Of a stretch of DNA of 64,000 nt, positions 1-11,743 are shown piece by piece. The position numbers were made by a program, and so were the translations under genes. Under the pieces are notes generated by a model. That model was not told the origin of the DNA. It was given only the letters and a program-made list of their open reading frames with translations, and did no database searches. This stretch comes from Powellomyces hirtus (Eukaryota > Chytridiomycota > Chytridiomycetes > Spizellomycetales > Powellomycetaceae): NCBI GenBank assembly GCA_025526995.1, contig JAHLKG010000003.1, positions 434,001 through 498,000 of the forward strand. The letters are read 5' to 3'. The first letter of the stretch is position 1; each line of letters opens with the position of its first letter.

Positions 1-1160
1 GTGTCGCCCGAGAGTGATGAGGAAGATGAGGACGCTGCAGCAGAGAGGCGACAGCGAATACGAGCTCTGGCGATGAAGCAAAGGCACGAAGAGGAGAAAC
101 GTCTTGGGGCACAGGAAGCAGCGGAACAGGAGGAGGAGGAGGTACGGAACATCTCTTGATGTCCACTTGCTGTACCCATGATACTGATTCTGAAGTCCTG
201 GTGTTGGTGCTTCCAGGATGAGAGTGAATACACGTCCGAATATACCACAGATTCAGAGGACGATCTCGTGTCGTCGCGAACATTGCTGAAGCCGGTTTTC
301 ATTGCAAAGTATGCGCGACTTCGTGTTGGTTGGTGCATACTTGAGATTCGAATTGACAAATGCATCTCAGGAACAAGCGTGAAACAATAATAGAAAAGGA
401 ACGATTGGAAAAGGAAGCCGAAGAGGCCGAGGCGGCGCGGCAACTGGCAGCAGAAGAGAAGAAGCGGGAGTCGCACCACATGGTCGCGGAAGAGCTGCGC
501 CGCGAACAAGCCGCTGCAGAGGTGACGACTGCCGCCCCAGATGTCGACGATACCGATAATGTCAACGAGGAGGAAGAATACGCGGCATGGAAACTGCGCG
601 AACTTCATCGCATCAAGCGAGATCGCTCGGAGGCAGAGGAACGTGAAGCCGCCAAAGACGACATTGAACGACGACGGACCATGACTGATGCTGAGATCAT
701 GGCAGAGAAGGCAAAGGATGGCACGCTGTCCAAAGGCAGTCGCGATCACAACGGCGAAAAGCCAAAGCATCGCTTCATGCAGAAATACTTCCACAAAGGC
801 GCCTTCTTTGTCGACGACGATTCCGTTGGCAAGGCTTTGGAAGAGCGCGATTTCGCACAGCCAACGCTTGAAGACAAGTTTGACAAGAGTGTCCTTCCCA
901 GTGTTATGCAAGTAAAGAACTTTGGACGCGCCGGTCAAACCAAATGGACGCACTTGACAGATCAGGATACTTCAAATGTAAGTTCTCAGTTTTATGGCTT
1001 CGTCGGCATCGTTGCTGTGCCGATTGCTTATATCTTCTTTATGTTCTAGATGGAATCTCCGTGGTTCCAGAAGACTGACGTCAACAAACGAACCCTGAGT
1101 AAACAGGGTGGGATGAAGCAAGGGTTCGACAAGCCAACGGCGAAACGGCGGAAGTACTGA
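1..1160 (+). CDS. MFAP1: MFAP1-like spliceosomal protein, 3' part
   Basis: C-terminal part of a microfibrillar-associated protein 1 homologue, a spliceosome-associated nuclear factor that joins the B complex. Four exons are visible: 1-141, 217-308, 371-977 and 1050-1160 (TGA), all joining in phase. The 5' end lies outside the window. Family landmarks in order are an acidic start, a Glu/Tyr/Thr/Ser patch followed by LKPVFI, a long Glu/Lys/Arg-rich helix, AWKLRELHRIKRDR, FMQKYFHKGAFF, PTLEDKFDKSVLP, MQVKNFGRAGQTKWTHL and DQDTS, and a basic tail. This order and spacing match the MFAP1 family throughout. The gene converges on LSM8. I am very confident of the family; exact intron ends are inferred. 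Confidence 0.93.
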
Positions 1161-1702
1161 TCAGCACGTAGAAGCTGCCATGCATTCTCCCTTTCGACGT
1201 CAGCATCTGGACCCCGTGGTCTTCCTGTCCTCATCGGCGCTCCGTTGGTGACGTTAACAAAATGACCCTTCTCCTGGCTCCTCTCTGGCACACCTTTTGA
1301 TATCTTCGACTGCTCCGCTAGACTTGGAGTCGCCAACGCCAAGCGGGTTACCCTACGACAGACTGCACCGAGGCCACGCGGAGCGAAGATCTACCAGAAG
1401 TCTTTTCCATGCATTCATCTCGGACTGGCTTCCTGTTATCGCAGGACAGGCGGTGAGTACCACCGGTGTGCCCCTTTCGAGACTATGCGCCCAAAATATA
1501 TTATGGGTCGCTTGCCTGTTGGCATTCGTCTTGTTCCCGCCCTTGTACATACACCATTCTTCAATAAAAGCATTAATCGGGATCAAGCGTGATCGTAACC
1601 TGTCATTTTCTTGAGTTGTTCGAAAAGGAATACAGAAGATATGTGATAATGATATATGTACAAGAAGGCACAACGACAAAGGGCACCAGTTCTGCCGTAG
1701 AT
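1161..1702. other. intergenic, between convergent MFAP1 and LSM8
   Basis: No gene recognised. Open frames on both strands here (for example 1353-1679 on the minus strand) have no recognisable motif and no consistent splice partners. The region should hold the two 3' ends and polyadenylation signals; AATAAA on the plus strand at 1563-1568 is a possible signal. Confidence 0.5.
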
Positions 1703-2206
1703 TTAATAAACAGCATTTCTTATGGATGGGAGCGGCTGTGCGTGCACTCCGGCCCAGTCGATTGATCGATCCAGCTCCATATCCATATTTCCCAGCGCGG
1801 CCCTAATCATTCGAGAAAGAGAGGCGCATCAGCCTGTGATATGCCACCCATCTTTCAACTCCCGTTGTCCTTAAACTCACACGTTGTCGCCTCGAATGAT
1901 GTACAGTCCTAATGGAATTATTTCCACCCCTTCCTCCCCGAACACCCGTTCAACGGAATTTGCTAGTATCAGATTGTTCGTTTGGTCGTACCCTTTCAGT
2001 GCGCCCTTCGTGAGAGAAAGAAACTAACGTCAACCATGTTCTGCAGCGTATCGCCATGTCTTTGGGTGCTATGCCTACCACGATTATTCGACCGTCATTA
2101 GTCACAACAGCAACCATGCCTATATTCGCAAGCCAATTAGCGACAGTTGCGCGGCCTTGTTTAGAATCTTAAACATACCGTCAATCCACTCCTGCATCTC
2201 CGTCAT
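1703..2206 (-). CDS. LSM8: U6 snRNA-associated Sm-like protein LSm8
   Basis: Four very short exons on the minus strand: 2206-2179, 2119-2079, 2005-1881 and 1802-1703 (TAA), joining in phase to 97 codons including stop, the usual LSm8 length. The product is an Sm-fold subunit of the nuclear LSm2-8 ring that binds the 3' end of U6 snRNA. The Sm1 motif reads MVAVVTNDGRIIVGALKGYD followed by NNLIL; the Sm2 motif contains GLYIIRGDNV; the tail has the DRSIDW stretch seen in LSm8 proteins. The donors (GTATGT, GTAGGC, GTGAGT) and acceptors all end in AG. No exon exceeds 125 bp, so the gene is invisible to a long-ORF search. It diverges from the TMEM184-like gene. Confidence 0.92.
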
Positions 2207-2330
2207 GTTTAATATTAAGGTGGTACAGGTATATATGGGAAGGAACTTGTTATCAGTGTGATCTATAGGTCAGGATGCATCGACGAGTAACATTCTGCAA
2301 AGCAGGATCATTGATACGATTGATGCCGGT
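2207..2330. promoter_or_regulatory. shared divergent promoter LSM8 / TMEM184-like
   Basis: Only 124 bp separate the start codons of the two divergent genes, so their promoters and 5' UTRs must lie here or overlap. The stretch is AT-rich, with TATATATGG near 2231. No other element was recognised. Inferred from gene layout only. Confidence 0.55.
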
Positions 2331-4218
2331 ATGGACATTGACAGTTCACGTGATACGCGTAAGCCAAGACTGGTGGTTCCGCCGCGCGACCTCAAGCGAT
2401 TAAAAAGTCTAAATCTTGTAGATACAGAACTAGCTCAAACGTTCCGGACTATTCTTCGGTTAAAGCCGCAAACTATGGCGGCCGCAACGATCTTTCGCAT
2501 CCTTATACGGGACGATGAAGCTCTCACTAATGATACAACGATAACACACGAAGAAGAAGAGGACGAATGTGCAGCGCTCAAGGGACCAAATTTTGACCCG
2601 AACAGTCCGGAATTCCACACGGTAGTGATGTTTTTCAACATAACATGTGTCCTCGCTGCGGTGGCAACCTTGGCCAGCTTTTGGTTGTGTGTACGTGTAC
2701 ATCTTACTTGTGACTACTAAGGCTTCGCGCTAAGCTTTTTTACCTGAATGTCTTGTTCTAGTGGAGACATTTCCAGCACTACTTTCAACCTCAATTCCAA
2801 CGCTGGATAGTGCGAATCGTGCTGTATGTGCATCATCTCCCGACACGCCCGCCTTACGCCCCACTCCTGGCTCACACATTTCCGTAGCATGGTCCCAGTT
2901 TACTCGGTTGCCTCATGCCTGTCCTTTCGATTCTTCTGGTACACGCCTTACATTGACGTCGTGCGCGACTCGTACGAGGCATTCGTGCTGTATAGCTTTC
3001 ACACGCTGCTTCTGCATTACCTCGGCCCGGACCTTGACGCTCAGCATGCGCGCATGGCCGGAAAAGCAGTGAAGCGCTATCCGGCGCCCTTCTGCTGTTG
3101 GTGGTATAACCCAGCGGGATACGCGTTCTTGTTGAATACTCGTTATTTGGTATTGCAGTATGTGGTGGTCAGGTAAGAACTCTCCGCTGGGCAACGTCTC
3201 CTTGAAGTGGAGGGCTCTAGCATGTAGAAGCTGATGGCGAACTGTTTTGGTGCCGCACTCAGGCCTTTCACGACAGTTTTGGCTATGATTCTGACAATAT
3301 TTGGCGCCCTCTGTCCCAACTCGAGTTCGCCCGCTCACGGTCAGTTCTGGGTCACCTATACCAACCTCGTCAGCAGTACGGCGGCTGTGTATGGTCTGTT
3401 TACGCTATATCTTGTCATCAGTCACGATATCAAGGAGCATCATCCGCTTTGGAAAGTGAGTTGCAACGAGAGACGATAGTGACGGAATGGGCGATCCTTC
3501 CGCCCAACGATTTATCAATACTCACCATCCTTTGATATAGATGCTGGCGGTAAAGTTCATCGTCTTCTTCACATTCTGGCAGGGACTGGTCCTGTCAGGG
3601 CTGATATCAGTTGGCGTCATAAAACCCACGAAATACTACGACTCGGAATCCACCGCAGACATGATTTCCGCCTTCCTCGTGTGTGCCGAGATGCTCATTG
3701 CAGCCGCCCTGCACGTTAAAGCGTTTCCCCACTCCGAGTTTGTTGATCCACTAAACAGAAGCCTGCGGACGCGAGTCGGGCCCGCGATCCTGGATTCGCT
3801 AAGTCCAATGCATATTCTGCGCGACATTGCCAGCGCCCCAAAAGAAGTACGCACGCACCGAAAGCGACGAAAAGCGCGTCGTGCAAAGCGGCAGTTGAAT
3901 GGTGTTGTGGGCGATATATTCGACAGCGACTCTATCAGCATGGTGGATGTGGACATTGATGGGAAGCGGAGGAGCAGTCATGGGAGCTCCATGAAAAGTC
4001 CTTCAAGAAGCCCCGGCAGAAAGTGGAGTGCTGCTAGTACTCCGCTTAAGAGCGTCCCGGCCGTGGACGATGCTTTTGAGGAGCAGAGCGAGGATGGTAG
4101 TGAGGACAGCGGAGACAGTGGTGACTCTTACGAGCAGCGACTGGAAGCTGGGCGAGGATTGGAGGGTGGGAGATTTACAAGCAGTGATCCATTGAAGCCG
4201 GAGGATATTGACCTGTAA
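2331..4218 (+). CDS. TMEM184 / DUF300 (OST-alpha-like) membrane protein
   Basis: Seven-helix membrane protein of the organic solute transporter alpha/TMEM184 (DUF300) family, of uncertain substrate, usually found in endomembranes or the vacuole. Exons: 2331-2690, 2762-2823, 2888-3172, 3263-3455, 3541-4218; 525 residues. Helix 1 lies near residues 95-120. Hallmarks follow: IVRIVLMVPVYSVASC, then DVVRDSYEAFVLYSF, CCWWYNPAGYAFLLNTR with LQYVVVRPFTTVLA, and VKFIVFFTFWQGLVLSGLI. The last 130 residues are cytosolic and rich in Lys, Arg, Ser and Glu, typical of the fungal members. The N-terminal 90 residues have a run of Glu and no recognisable motif. Exon phases all agree. Confidence 0.9.
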
Positions 4219-4690
4219 CTTCCGTACTCGCACAAAGCTCGGAACATTTGGGTGATGAAGGAACTCACTTTCCGTAGAGTGTTGCTGGTCTTCCGCTTGC
4301 AGCAAATCTGATACTTACTATTGTACAATATGTTATGGTTGGCGTCTCTGACGATGTTCTGTGGTATACATATTGCAACAATCACAAAGTCACATCTCAA
4401 CTTTTGACCTCAATTGCATTTCTATTATGTCCAAAAAAAATTACTGTACAATCCTAAATACTGTATGAACAAAGCCCCAAAAGTGGGGCCTGGGTGATCC
4501 CCGCCGCCTTCCATCAGAGATTCCGCTTCCTTCCAAAACCCAGACCATAAATACAAAAATCCAGAAACTACATAAATACAAAGCCATAAATAACGGTAAA
4601 TGGTTAAATACGAAGGTGTGCCCATGGATGGGGTGCCAAAATGGGGCGATAAATATGGGCTCGACGATGGGTCCGTTTTGTGTTTGTTGT
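4219..4690. other. intergenic, convergent 3' ends
   Basis: AT-rich spacer between the 3' ends of the TMEM184-like gene and the zinc-finger factor. It holds an A-run at about 4433 and repeated ATAAATA motifs at 4545-4590. No gene recognised. Confidence 0.5.
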
Positions 4691-6087
4691 TTACTTTGCA
4701 GCTCGGGATCGCTTGCGAGAGGTGCGCTTCTTGATGGCTGGTTCACCCTTGTGCAGCTTGCAGTGTCGCTTCAAATCATAGGAGCGTGTGAACTAGGAGC
4801 AGTATTGTGGATGAGTAAATTGGTTGTGTGTGCATAGTCATGGATAGTAAATGAATGCTTACCGTGCGATCACACATATGGCACGAGAAGTCGCGCACGC
4901 CGAAATGGGTTGCGTAGTGTGTGGAGCCGTTGAATTTCCTTTGAAAGGTCTTATCGCAACCACGGTATGGGCATTTGAAAAAGCCAGCTGCCGTTCGTGT
5001 CCAGTTCAGGTCGCTGGATGCAGCTTGACGGGCCCCTGGCTTGCTCCCTGCCGTGGTGGAACCAGCGATGGTGGAGCGTGGTTTGGAGTCCCTCCTTGTT
5101 GTTGTTGAACGTACGTCAACAAAGTCTGGATCCTATAGAGAATGCGGGATCAGCATACAGAACCAACAAAGAGCTTGGAAGGGGCAATGTACAACTCACA
5201 TATTCATCGTCGGTAACGTCCTCTTCCGTTTTCTCATCATAAGTTTCGTCTTCGACATCCTCGGCGTCCTCGTCGCTGGACATTCCTTGGTCGTCAGAAA
5301 TGTCGTTTTGTTCCATTTTGACTTCGGGTTGTGTCTGGAGTGGCTCGGACTTCATTACTGGGGCGGAATGGTCGCATTCCGGGAACAATGAGGATGTTGC
5401 TGAAGGTGGTGGAGGTGATGCCATAGAGAATATGTCGATGTATGCGGGGTGTGACAATGCGGAAGAGGCGGTTGCAGCCGACCATACGGGTAGTGAGAAT
5501 TCGCACATACTGACAGGAGATGCCAAGAACGGGTCGCTCTGCGGTGAAGCCACAGTTTGGATTACATATGGACCTGTGATCCCCATCGCTGAGCGTGGAG
5601 AAGACGAGGACGAAGAAGGTCCGTACTTCAAGCTTGCAGGCGGGGACAAGGGAAGCTGCACGTGGCTTTCCCTTCCGGAAAAGTCTGCTGGCACGCAGAG
5701 ATCCCTCGGAGAGACGATAACGGTCTCGTATGCGTACGAGTCGGGCGTGCTGGTATGGACGTAGTCGCAGCACGAGCAAAGGTGCGAGGTTGTAACTGTT
5801 CCAATGTCGAGCGACTCCTCCTTTATTTGAGATGTGAGGCAAAGCAGATCCTCGTACTGGAGCGGAGCCGGGATTTGCAGAGGTGATGTGTTGAAAGCAG
5901 AGGCCGATGCAGAAACTGCAGAGTCGCTGTTGCAATCCGTGCCGTAAAAGTAATCGATAGAATCAAAGTTGCCGACGCTATCGCCGTAGTCATAGATGAG
6001 CGACTCTTGGCTGTCCAAGCTGGTCAAACCAGACGAGCTCGTGTCCCATGAGGTGGTGATACTGTGCAAGTAAGGAGGTGACTGCAT
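4691..6087 (-). CDS. C2H2 zinc-finger transcription factor
   Basis: Predicted sequence-specific DNA-binding protein of 419 residues. Exons 6087-5200, 5132-4863 and 4792-4691 (TAA) join in phase 0. Residues 1-296 are Ser/Pro/Asp-rich and end in a strongly acidic stretch, which looks like an activation region. Two tandem C2H2 fingers lie near residues 350-400. The first is C-x4-C-x12-H-x3-H, starting CPYRGCDKTF. The second, C-x2-C-x12-H-x3-H, contains YDLKRHCKLH and spans the last intron. A basic tail (KKRTSRKRSRAAK) is a likely nuclear signal. The specific regulator cannot be named. Confidence 0.87.
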
Positions 6088-6768
6088 GTTGGGCAGGTTT
6101 TCGCGCGTGAGAGTTAGACGAGTGAGCGGGTTTCGCTGCAGGGGACCTGACTATGTGAGGAGATCCAAACCAAAAAGGTGCGAGCGGGGATACAACCAAC
6201 GGGGAGGATAATAAATAAAAATGGACGAAAAGAATGAGATGTCGCACTTCAAGGCAGGTGCGAGAACAATATCCGGACCACAGACAATTAGAAAGGGGGG
6301 CTATCTGATAATGAAAGGGGGAAAGGGGAGGGAGACGTCAAAGTGAGACGCGTGGGATTGCTGGAACGCGTCCGCCACAGCCGTTCGGACACCCAATCAC
6401 GTAAGTCCGGACGACGAACCGAGCGCCACAGTGAGCCCTCGTTAATGTTTCTTCGAGCCCCTGTTGTGTTCCGGATATCTTGTTTATTGTCGAACAGGAT
6501 ACGCCGTGAGAGTTCCATCTGCATCTTGACCACCCGGGCCAACACGCAATTGTTATAGACTGCATGGCCAAACTCTATCCCATCAGTTACTGCGCGTTTT
6601 TCACGTGCTTCTCGTAAGCAGGCCTCCACTTTGGACACGCTGTGTCCATTGCCGTGGGTGAGAATCGTCGGTGGGTACTTTCCAAAATGTCAAATGTTGG
6701 AACCATTAAGCGTGCTCTCGGACCGTATATGTTGTCATAGTGCACCAGCTGTTAGTTCCGTTCTTTCT
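6088..6768. promoter_or_regulatory. divergent promoter region
   Basis: Spacer between the divergent zinc-finger factor and WD40 genes, presumably holding both promoters. A 116-codon minus-strand open frame (6638-6288) starts at GTG, has a coding-like first half and a Ser/Pro-rich tail, and matches no family I know. It could be an exon of a small gene; I do not call it. Confidence 0.45.
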
Positions 6769-9700
6769 ATGGCAGCCTCTGAAAGCGCTATTCGACAATT
6801 GTCAGATAACGATTGGAGCCGCGTGCACAATTTCTCCTCTTCAACAAAGGCCAAGATGTCAGCTCCGAATCTGAAGCAGCCAGGCAGTGCTGTCACTCCA
6901 GGACCCTCAAGATCTCCCACTTTGACACGTTCAACCAGCAGGCCAAATATGCTTCCACTTGTTCCAGGCTACTCCTCTTCAATAACATCGTCTACCCCGG
7001 ATCCGCCTGCTCACCCTGCTTCGGACGCCAGTGGTACTGCTGGGTAGGTGGCAAACGGGATCTGTGAGTAGACTAAGAGTGGCTGGACATAGTGGCCACG
7101 AGTGGAATGTGTAGCGGGTGTCATTCTCCGGCATAGATTTCTTGTGGGCGAAGGCTAAATTCACCCCGTGCTTGGTGTAATTTGATGGCGGTATTAATGA
7201 AGAATTGGCATCTGACCGCTTTTCGGTGCAGCTCAGTTAAACGAAAACTCTCTTTACGATCACGATCAAAGCCACGCCCGACATCCGTCTCGAGTTATCA
7301 AGAGGACAAAACCGATCATTCTTGGAGCATACCACACATTTCGGTGACCCAATCTAAATTAACAGCAGACATTCGTGCTGCCAGAACTGTTGGCCAGATG
7401 GATCCTCTTGCAGCGCATTTGGAGGACATGGCAGGCGGAACCACGATGTCGCGTGAGCATACCCCAGACCCGTCGTCAGATGAGGACGGGGATGAGGCGG
7501 AGGAACATGGACGACCGCTCAGAAGAGCTAGCAGTCAAGCTCACTCGCCTGACAAAGCGGCGGGAACTGGGAAGTTGAAAAGCAAGAAATCGTTCTTCGA
7601 CCGTTTCCGGCGAGACAAAAAGTCGGAAAGTGATCATACCACTCATCTTGACAGTCAGTTTTCGATAGCTGATTTCGAAGAGGCGAGCATGTTTGACGGC
7701 GAGGGTGATAAGGGCAAGCAGTCTCGTCAGCCGGTTAAAGTCAAGATCAATCGAAAACCCAAAAAGGATTTTGATGAACTCGCAAGAGTGCAAGTGTTGG
7801 GGCGCGATACTATGGGCTTGCATGCTGATCTTGACCGTTCAACCGACAACGGCATAATATTCTCTGCGAACGATGTGGATGCAGAAATCAGAGGACCTGT
7901 CTGGGCTCTGCGATTCAGCAAGTGTGGCAGGTACTTGGCGGCGGCTGGCCAGGATACCGTCATTCGAGTCTGGAAACTGTCGCGGGCAACCGGTTCGCCA
8001 TCAACCGAAGAAGGACCCAATGGGGACTCTGCCGAATTCTCAAATCATGTGTCTCCAGCCATGTCTATGGGAGATTTGGGCCCAACAGATGCGATGCCGA
8101 CCGGGCGAACATCCGAACCGTCGATCGCAAATGCATCCAGTCCAATATTCGATGAGACCCCGTATCGCGTATATAAAGGTCACACCGCACCAGTTCTCGA
8201 CATCACATGGTCGGGCAATGGTTTCCTTGCTTCTGCGTCCATGGACAAGACGGTGCGTATCTGGCATATCGATCGGGAAGAGTGTCTATGTTGTTTACTG
8301 CATAAAGGCTGTGTCACCAGCGCTCGATTTCATCCCACCGACGACCGATATGTGCTCACAGGGTCATTGGATGCTCGCATTCGCTTGTGGTCTATTGAGG
8401 AAAAGCGCGTCATGGCGTGGAACGAGACGCCTAACGGCAGCTATGTCACCGCTGTTTCGTTCACCAGAGATGGGTCCATGTGCGCCGCCGGCACTTTCAC
8501 TGGGGACTGCATCTTTTATGAGGTGGACGGACTGAAATACAACACTCAGATCGAAGTCAAATCCACCAAAGATCGACATTCGAAGAAAAAGATCACGGGA
8601 ATCGAACCGCTCCCTTACGCGTGGGGTGGGGAAGAGCGACTGCTTATAACGTCAAATGACTCCCGGATTCGAATGTACAATGTGCGAGACAAGAGTCTTA
8701 TCCGGAAATACAAAGGGCTGGAATGCCGAGCTTCACAGATCAAAGCCACCTTTTCTGATGACGGGCGATTCCTTATTGCAGGCTCAGAAGATCGTCAGGT
8801 TTACATATGGAACCTATATCCGTTGGGGTCCTACGGAGGTTATGGTCACCATCATCCGGGTGCTGATGCCCCTGCAAGTGGAAGCTTGCTCAGCGGCTTC
8901 ATGCATTGGCAAGCCGACGCCAGCCGATCGTCATCCTGGGAACGTTTCCCGGGATCAACGGAGGCTATCACATGCACGGTGTTTGCCCCAAAAGGGACGA
9001 AAGATATTCTGTATGGTCCCACGGACTCTCCCATGGAACATCACGACAGTCAATCAATGTATGACTTGATGAACTACAGTACCGAGGGTTGCCTCATCGT
9101 CATTGCAGATATGATGGGTCGCATTCGGGTATTCGAGAATAGGAACGTGGGACCACAGGAGCTCAGCTCCGTGCCCACATCTCCAAAGAGTCCTCCGGGC
9201 GGAAGAGCTGACCATGGGGCAGGGGATCATGACATGGGCTCCGGAGCGTCCATGACATCGAAGCGATACTCCTCTCCACCACAAATATGGGCAAACAACA
9301 TGCGCCGGTCCGTGTCCGATCTTACGGGAGGAATTTCTTATAACGCTTTGAACGCCGCGGACCCAATGACCCGTTCCATGACACCACCAGCTGGTTATCG
9401 ATCGCACGGCCTTAACCCACCTCTCTCGCCAAAACCATTGAGAGCATCCGAGGTTCGTGGGTCCACTGAAGTGTTGGAGACGCACTTTCCTGCACGCACA
9501 GCCACCCCACGCTCCATCAGTATAGACGGCGCTTCCATCGCGTCTAGCAGTCACCTTTCGGTCAACGACGATTACAGTGATACGGGATCACCGAATCTGG
9601 ACGCAATCATCGCAGATATCAGTCAGGGACTCGCGGCAAGGGCTGGGTCTACGGAACTGCGTCGCCCTCGCAGCGTTACCTACTCTGGTGCAGATATTGC

Positions 9701-9923
9701 ATCTATGACTGCGGCAGCTCCGTCAACTGTCTTTAGCGATACCCGAAGCCCACATGGCTTGATGAACTCGAAAGGGATGGGCTCGGTGCAACATCTGTCA
9801 TCACATGCCTCTGCTGACGTCGCTCAACCAGCGCGTTCTCATTCCAGAGATTTCTTGAATCTGCCGCGTCGCCCCCTTTCAGGCCGACACTCTAAAGAAA
9901 GTAGCATTGATGAAGAGTCCTGA
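6769..9923 (+). CDS. WDR44-like WD40 repeat protein
   Basis: 988-residue WD40 protein resembling WDR44 (Rab11-binding) and the yeast DGR2/YMR102C group. Exon 1 is 6769-7043 and exon 2 is 7232-9923; the 187-188 bp intron (GTAGGT...CAG) joins in phase 2. The upstream frame is open to about 6631, and ATGs at 6769 or 6856 are both possible starts. Residues 1-310 are disordered with a basic cluster. The seven-bladed propeller runs from about 312 (GPVWALRFSKCGRYLAAAG, VIRVW) through KTVRIWHI, ARIRLWSIEE and RQVYIWNLYP to about 725. The C-terminal 260 residues are Ser/Pro/Thr-rich. Role in membrane traffic is known of the family, not shown here. Confidence 0.9.
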
Positions 9924-10277
9924 TCGTACTCATTGAGCCTTCTGGTCAATGGCTTTTGCGCGTGGGACTACACTGATGCACTGCGAAATCTCATTTGCTG
10001 ATATCTGTTTGAGAAGAGAAGTGTGAGTAGCTTTGCCGGCGGATCCTTGTACATTTTTTTCTTTATTTAGCGATTCTTGGCCTCTGGCAATTGTAGCATA
10101 TTCTCCATTATTAGTGTCCAACTTGATGTGGAAGTTGGAACCTGCAACGCGTCGCTTAATGACGACACGCGAAATTATTGCAAATCGATTGCGCTTTGAA
10201 ATGCCTGCTGTCTTTCTCACGGGCACAAGACAACACTTGGTTTTTTGTAAAATTGTTCCCATTGCCTGGTCTTCGTC
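9924..10277. other. intergenic / promoter of oxidoreductase
   Basis: No gene recognised. A minus-strand open frame overlapping the next gene's 5' end looks like its shadow. Confidence 0.45.
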
Positions 10278-11408
10278 ATGTCCCAAATACCGAAACTTCC
10301 AATCCGCGTCGCAATTCTCGGGGCGGGGATCTTTGCCAAAAAGTCTCACCTCCCCACCATCCTCGGGCATCCATCACTTTTCAAGCTGACGGGCGTGTAC
10401 AGTCGTTCCAAAAAGTCTGCGCAGGATACTTGCGACGCAGTTCCCAGCTCCTACGGCCCGGTCCAGGTGTACTCTGACGATAGCGGCGCTGGGTCGACGC
10501 TGAATGACTTATTGGCGCGTGATGACCTCGACGCAGTGGTCATGTGCCTTCCCGTTGGTGTGCAGGAACGGATCGTCAAGCAGGCCGTGGAGAACGGGAA
10601 GCATGTGTTGAGCGAGAAGCCGGTTTCGGGCAGCGGGAAGGAAGCAGACAAGTTGGTGTCATGGTACGCGGCGGCGGTGACGCGGGGAAGTGGTGTGACA
10701 TGGCTGGTTGCGGAGAACTGGCGGGCAGAGGCTGCGACGCTGTATGCCGCGGATCTGGTCCGGGGTGTCGGCAAGGGCGTGCGCACGTTCTCTATGCAAT
10801 GCTGGCTGGAGACGAGACCAGACAATGCGTATGTTGCCACGGGCTGGCGCGTCGGCGCTGGATCGGTGCTTCCCGGTGGTTTCCTTCTTGACGGTGGGGT
10901 TCACTGGTTGGCCATGCTGAGAGCTGTGGTGGGCGATGTTCGCACCGCTGCCGCGTTCTCTTCTCTTTGTTTACCGTACTGCGCACCCGTCGACACCGTC
11001 AGCGGCATCCTGGCGTTGGAGAAGTCACCTGCAGCTGGGACAGTCAACATTTGCTTTGCTGCAAGCGGCCGACCATTCGATATCGTGTTGACTGTCATCT
11101 GCGTGGCGGGAACAGTCGCGATACGGGTTGGGACCGGTGGCGACCCGAAGGGTGCGCGCCGCTTTGAAGTCGAATGGACTCCGGAAGGTGGTGAAGGAGG
11201 CAATAAGCGAGAGTTCCCGTTTGCTGGGATCGACGCAGAGTTCCAGGAATTTGCGAGATCCGTTGCGGGTGTGGATGCGCTGCCTGGAGTCACCAAATCG
11301 GACTTTGCATCACCTGATTTGTCCCCAGCACAGGCGGCCAAGGATGTGCGAACTGTAGAGGCACTTCTGAAAAGTGCGGATCAGAACGGTGTGCCGGTCA
11401 ACGTATGA
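10278..11408 (+). CDS. Gfo/Idh/MocA-family NAD(P)-dependent oxidoreductase
   Basis: Intronless gene for a 376-residue dehydrogenase of the glucose-fructose oxidoreductase/inositol dehydrogenase/MocA family. The N-terminal Rossmann fold has the nucleotide loop VAILGAGIFAKKSHLP (about residues 10-25), then DLDAVVMCLPVGVQERIV and the family motif GKHVLSEKP (about 109-117), whose Lys is catalytic. The C-terminal alpha/beta domain includes FLLDGGVHWLAMLRAVVG. Substrate cannot be told. The absence of introns and higher GC compared with its neighbours are notable and would fit a more recent acquisition, but the family is common in fungi. Confidence 0.92.
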   Translation: MSQIPKLPIRVAILGAGIFAKKSHLPTILGHPSLFKLTGVYSRSKKSAQDTCDAVPSSYGPVQVYSDDSGAGSTLNDLLARDDLDAVVMCLPVGVQERIVKQAVENGKHVLSEKPVSGSGKEADKLVSWYAAAVTRGSGVTWLVAENWRAEAATLYAADLVRGVGKGVRTFSMQCWLETRPDNAYVATGWRVGAGSVLPGGFLLDGGVHWLAMLRAVVGDVRTAAAFSSLCLPYCAPVDTVSGILALEKSPAAGTVNICFAASGRPFDIVLTVICVAGTVAIRVGTGGDPKGARRFEVEWTPEGGEGGNKREFPFAGIDAEFQEFARSVAGVDALPGVTKSDFASPDLSPAQAAKDVRTVEALLKSADQNGVPVNV

Positions 11409-11743
11409 ATCTTGAGCATCGTCAACGACGGACCCGCGTTCGTTGTCGCGATCGTTTGATCCAAGGGTTGATCCTTTCCGCCTGATCGAAAAGTATTACG
11501 GAATTGCAGAACGCGTGAGATTCACGTAACGCCAACGGATATCAGCCCCGTTACGCTGCTAGACTCTGTCAGGACAGTGATCAAGGACAGCGTAGTACAG
11601 GACTAGACTATACAATTACCGAATTAGACAGTGAGCGTTGATATAAGGCGCGGTATTCCGAAGAACGGCTCTAAAATAGTCACCATCATAAAATTTGCTA
11701 GCTTGTTCAAAAATATATATACAAGATGGCAGATACAGATGTG
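11409..11743. other. intergenic, convergent 3' ends
   Basis: Spacer between the 3' ends of the oxidoreductase and ATG6. AT-rich (TATATATACAAG near 11715). Nothing recognised. Confidence 0.5.

Noticed and set aside
6288..6638. 116-codon minus-strand frame with coding-like first half
   Set aside because: No ATG at a suitable place, no recognised family, and it overlaps the likely promoter of the WD40 gene.
9054..9554. Minus-strand open frames inside the WD40 gene
   Set aside because: They are shadows of a well-conserved coding exon in codon-biased sequence.
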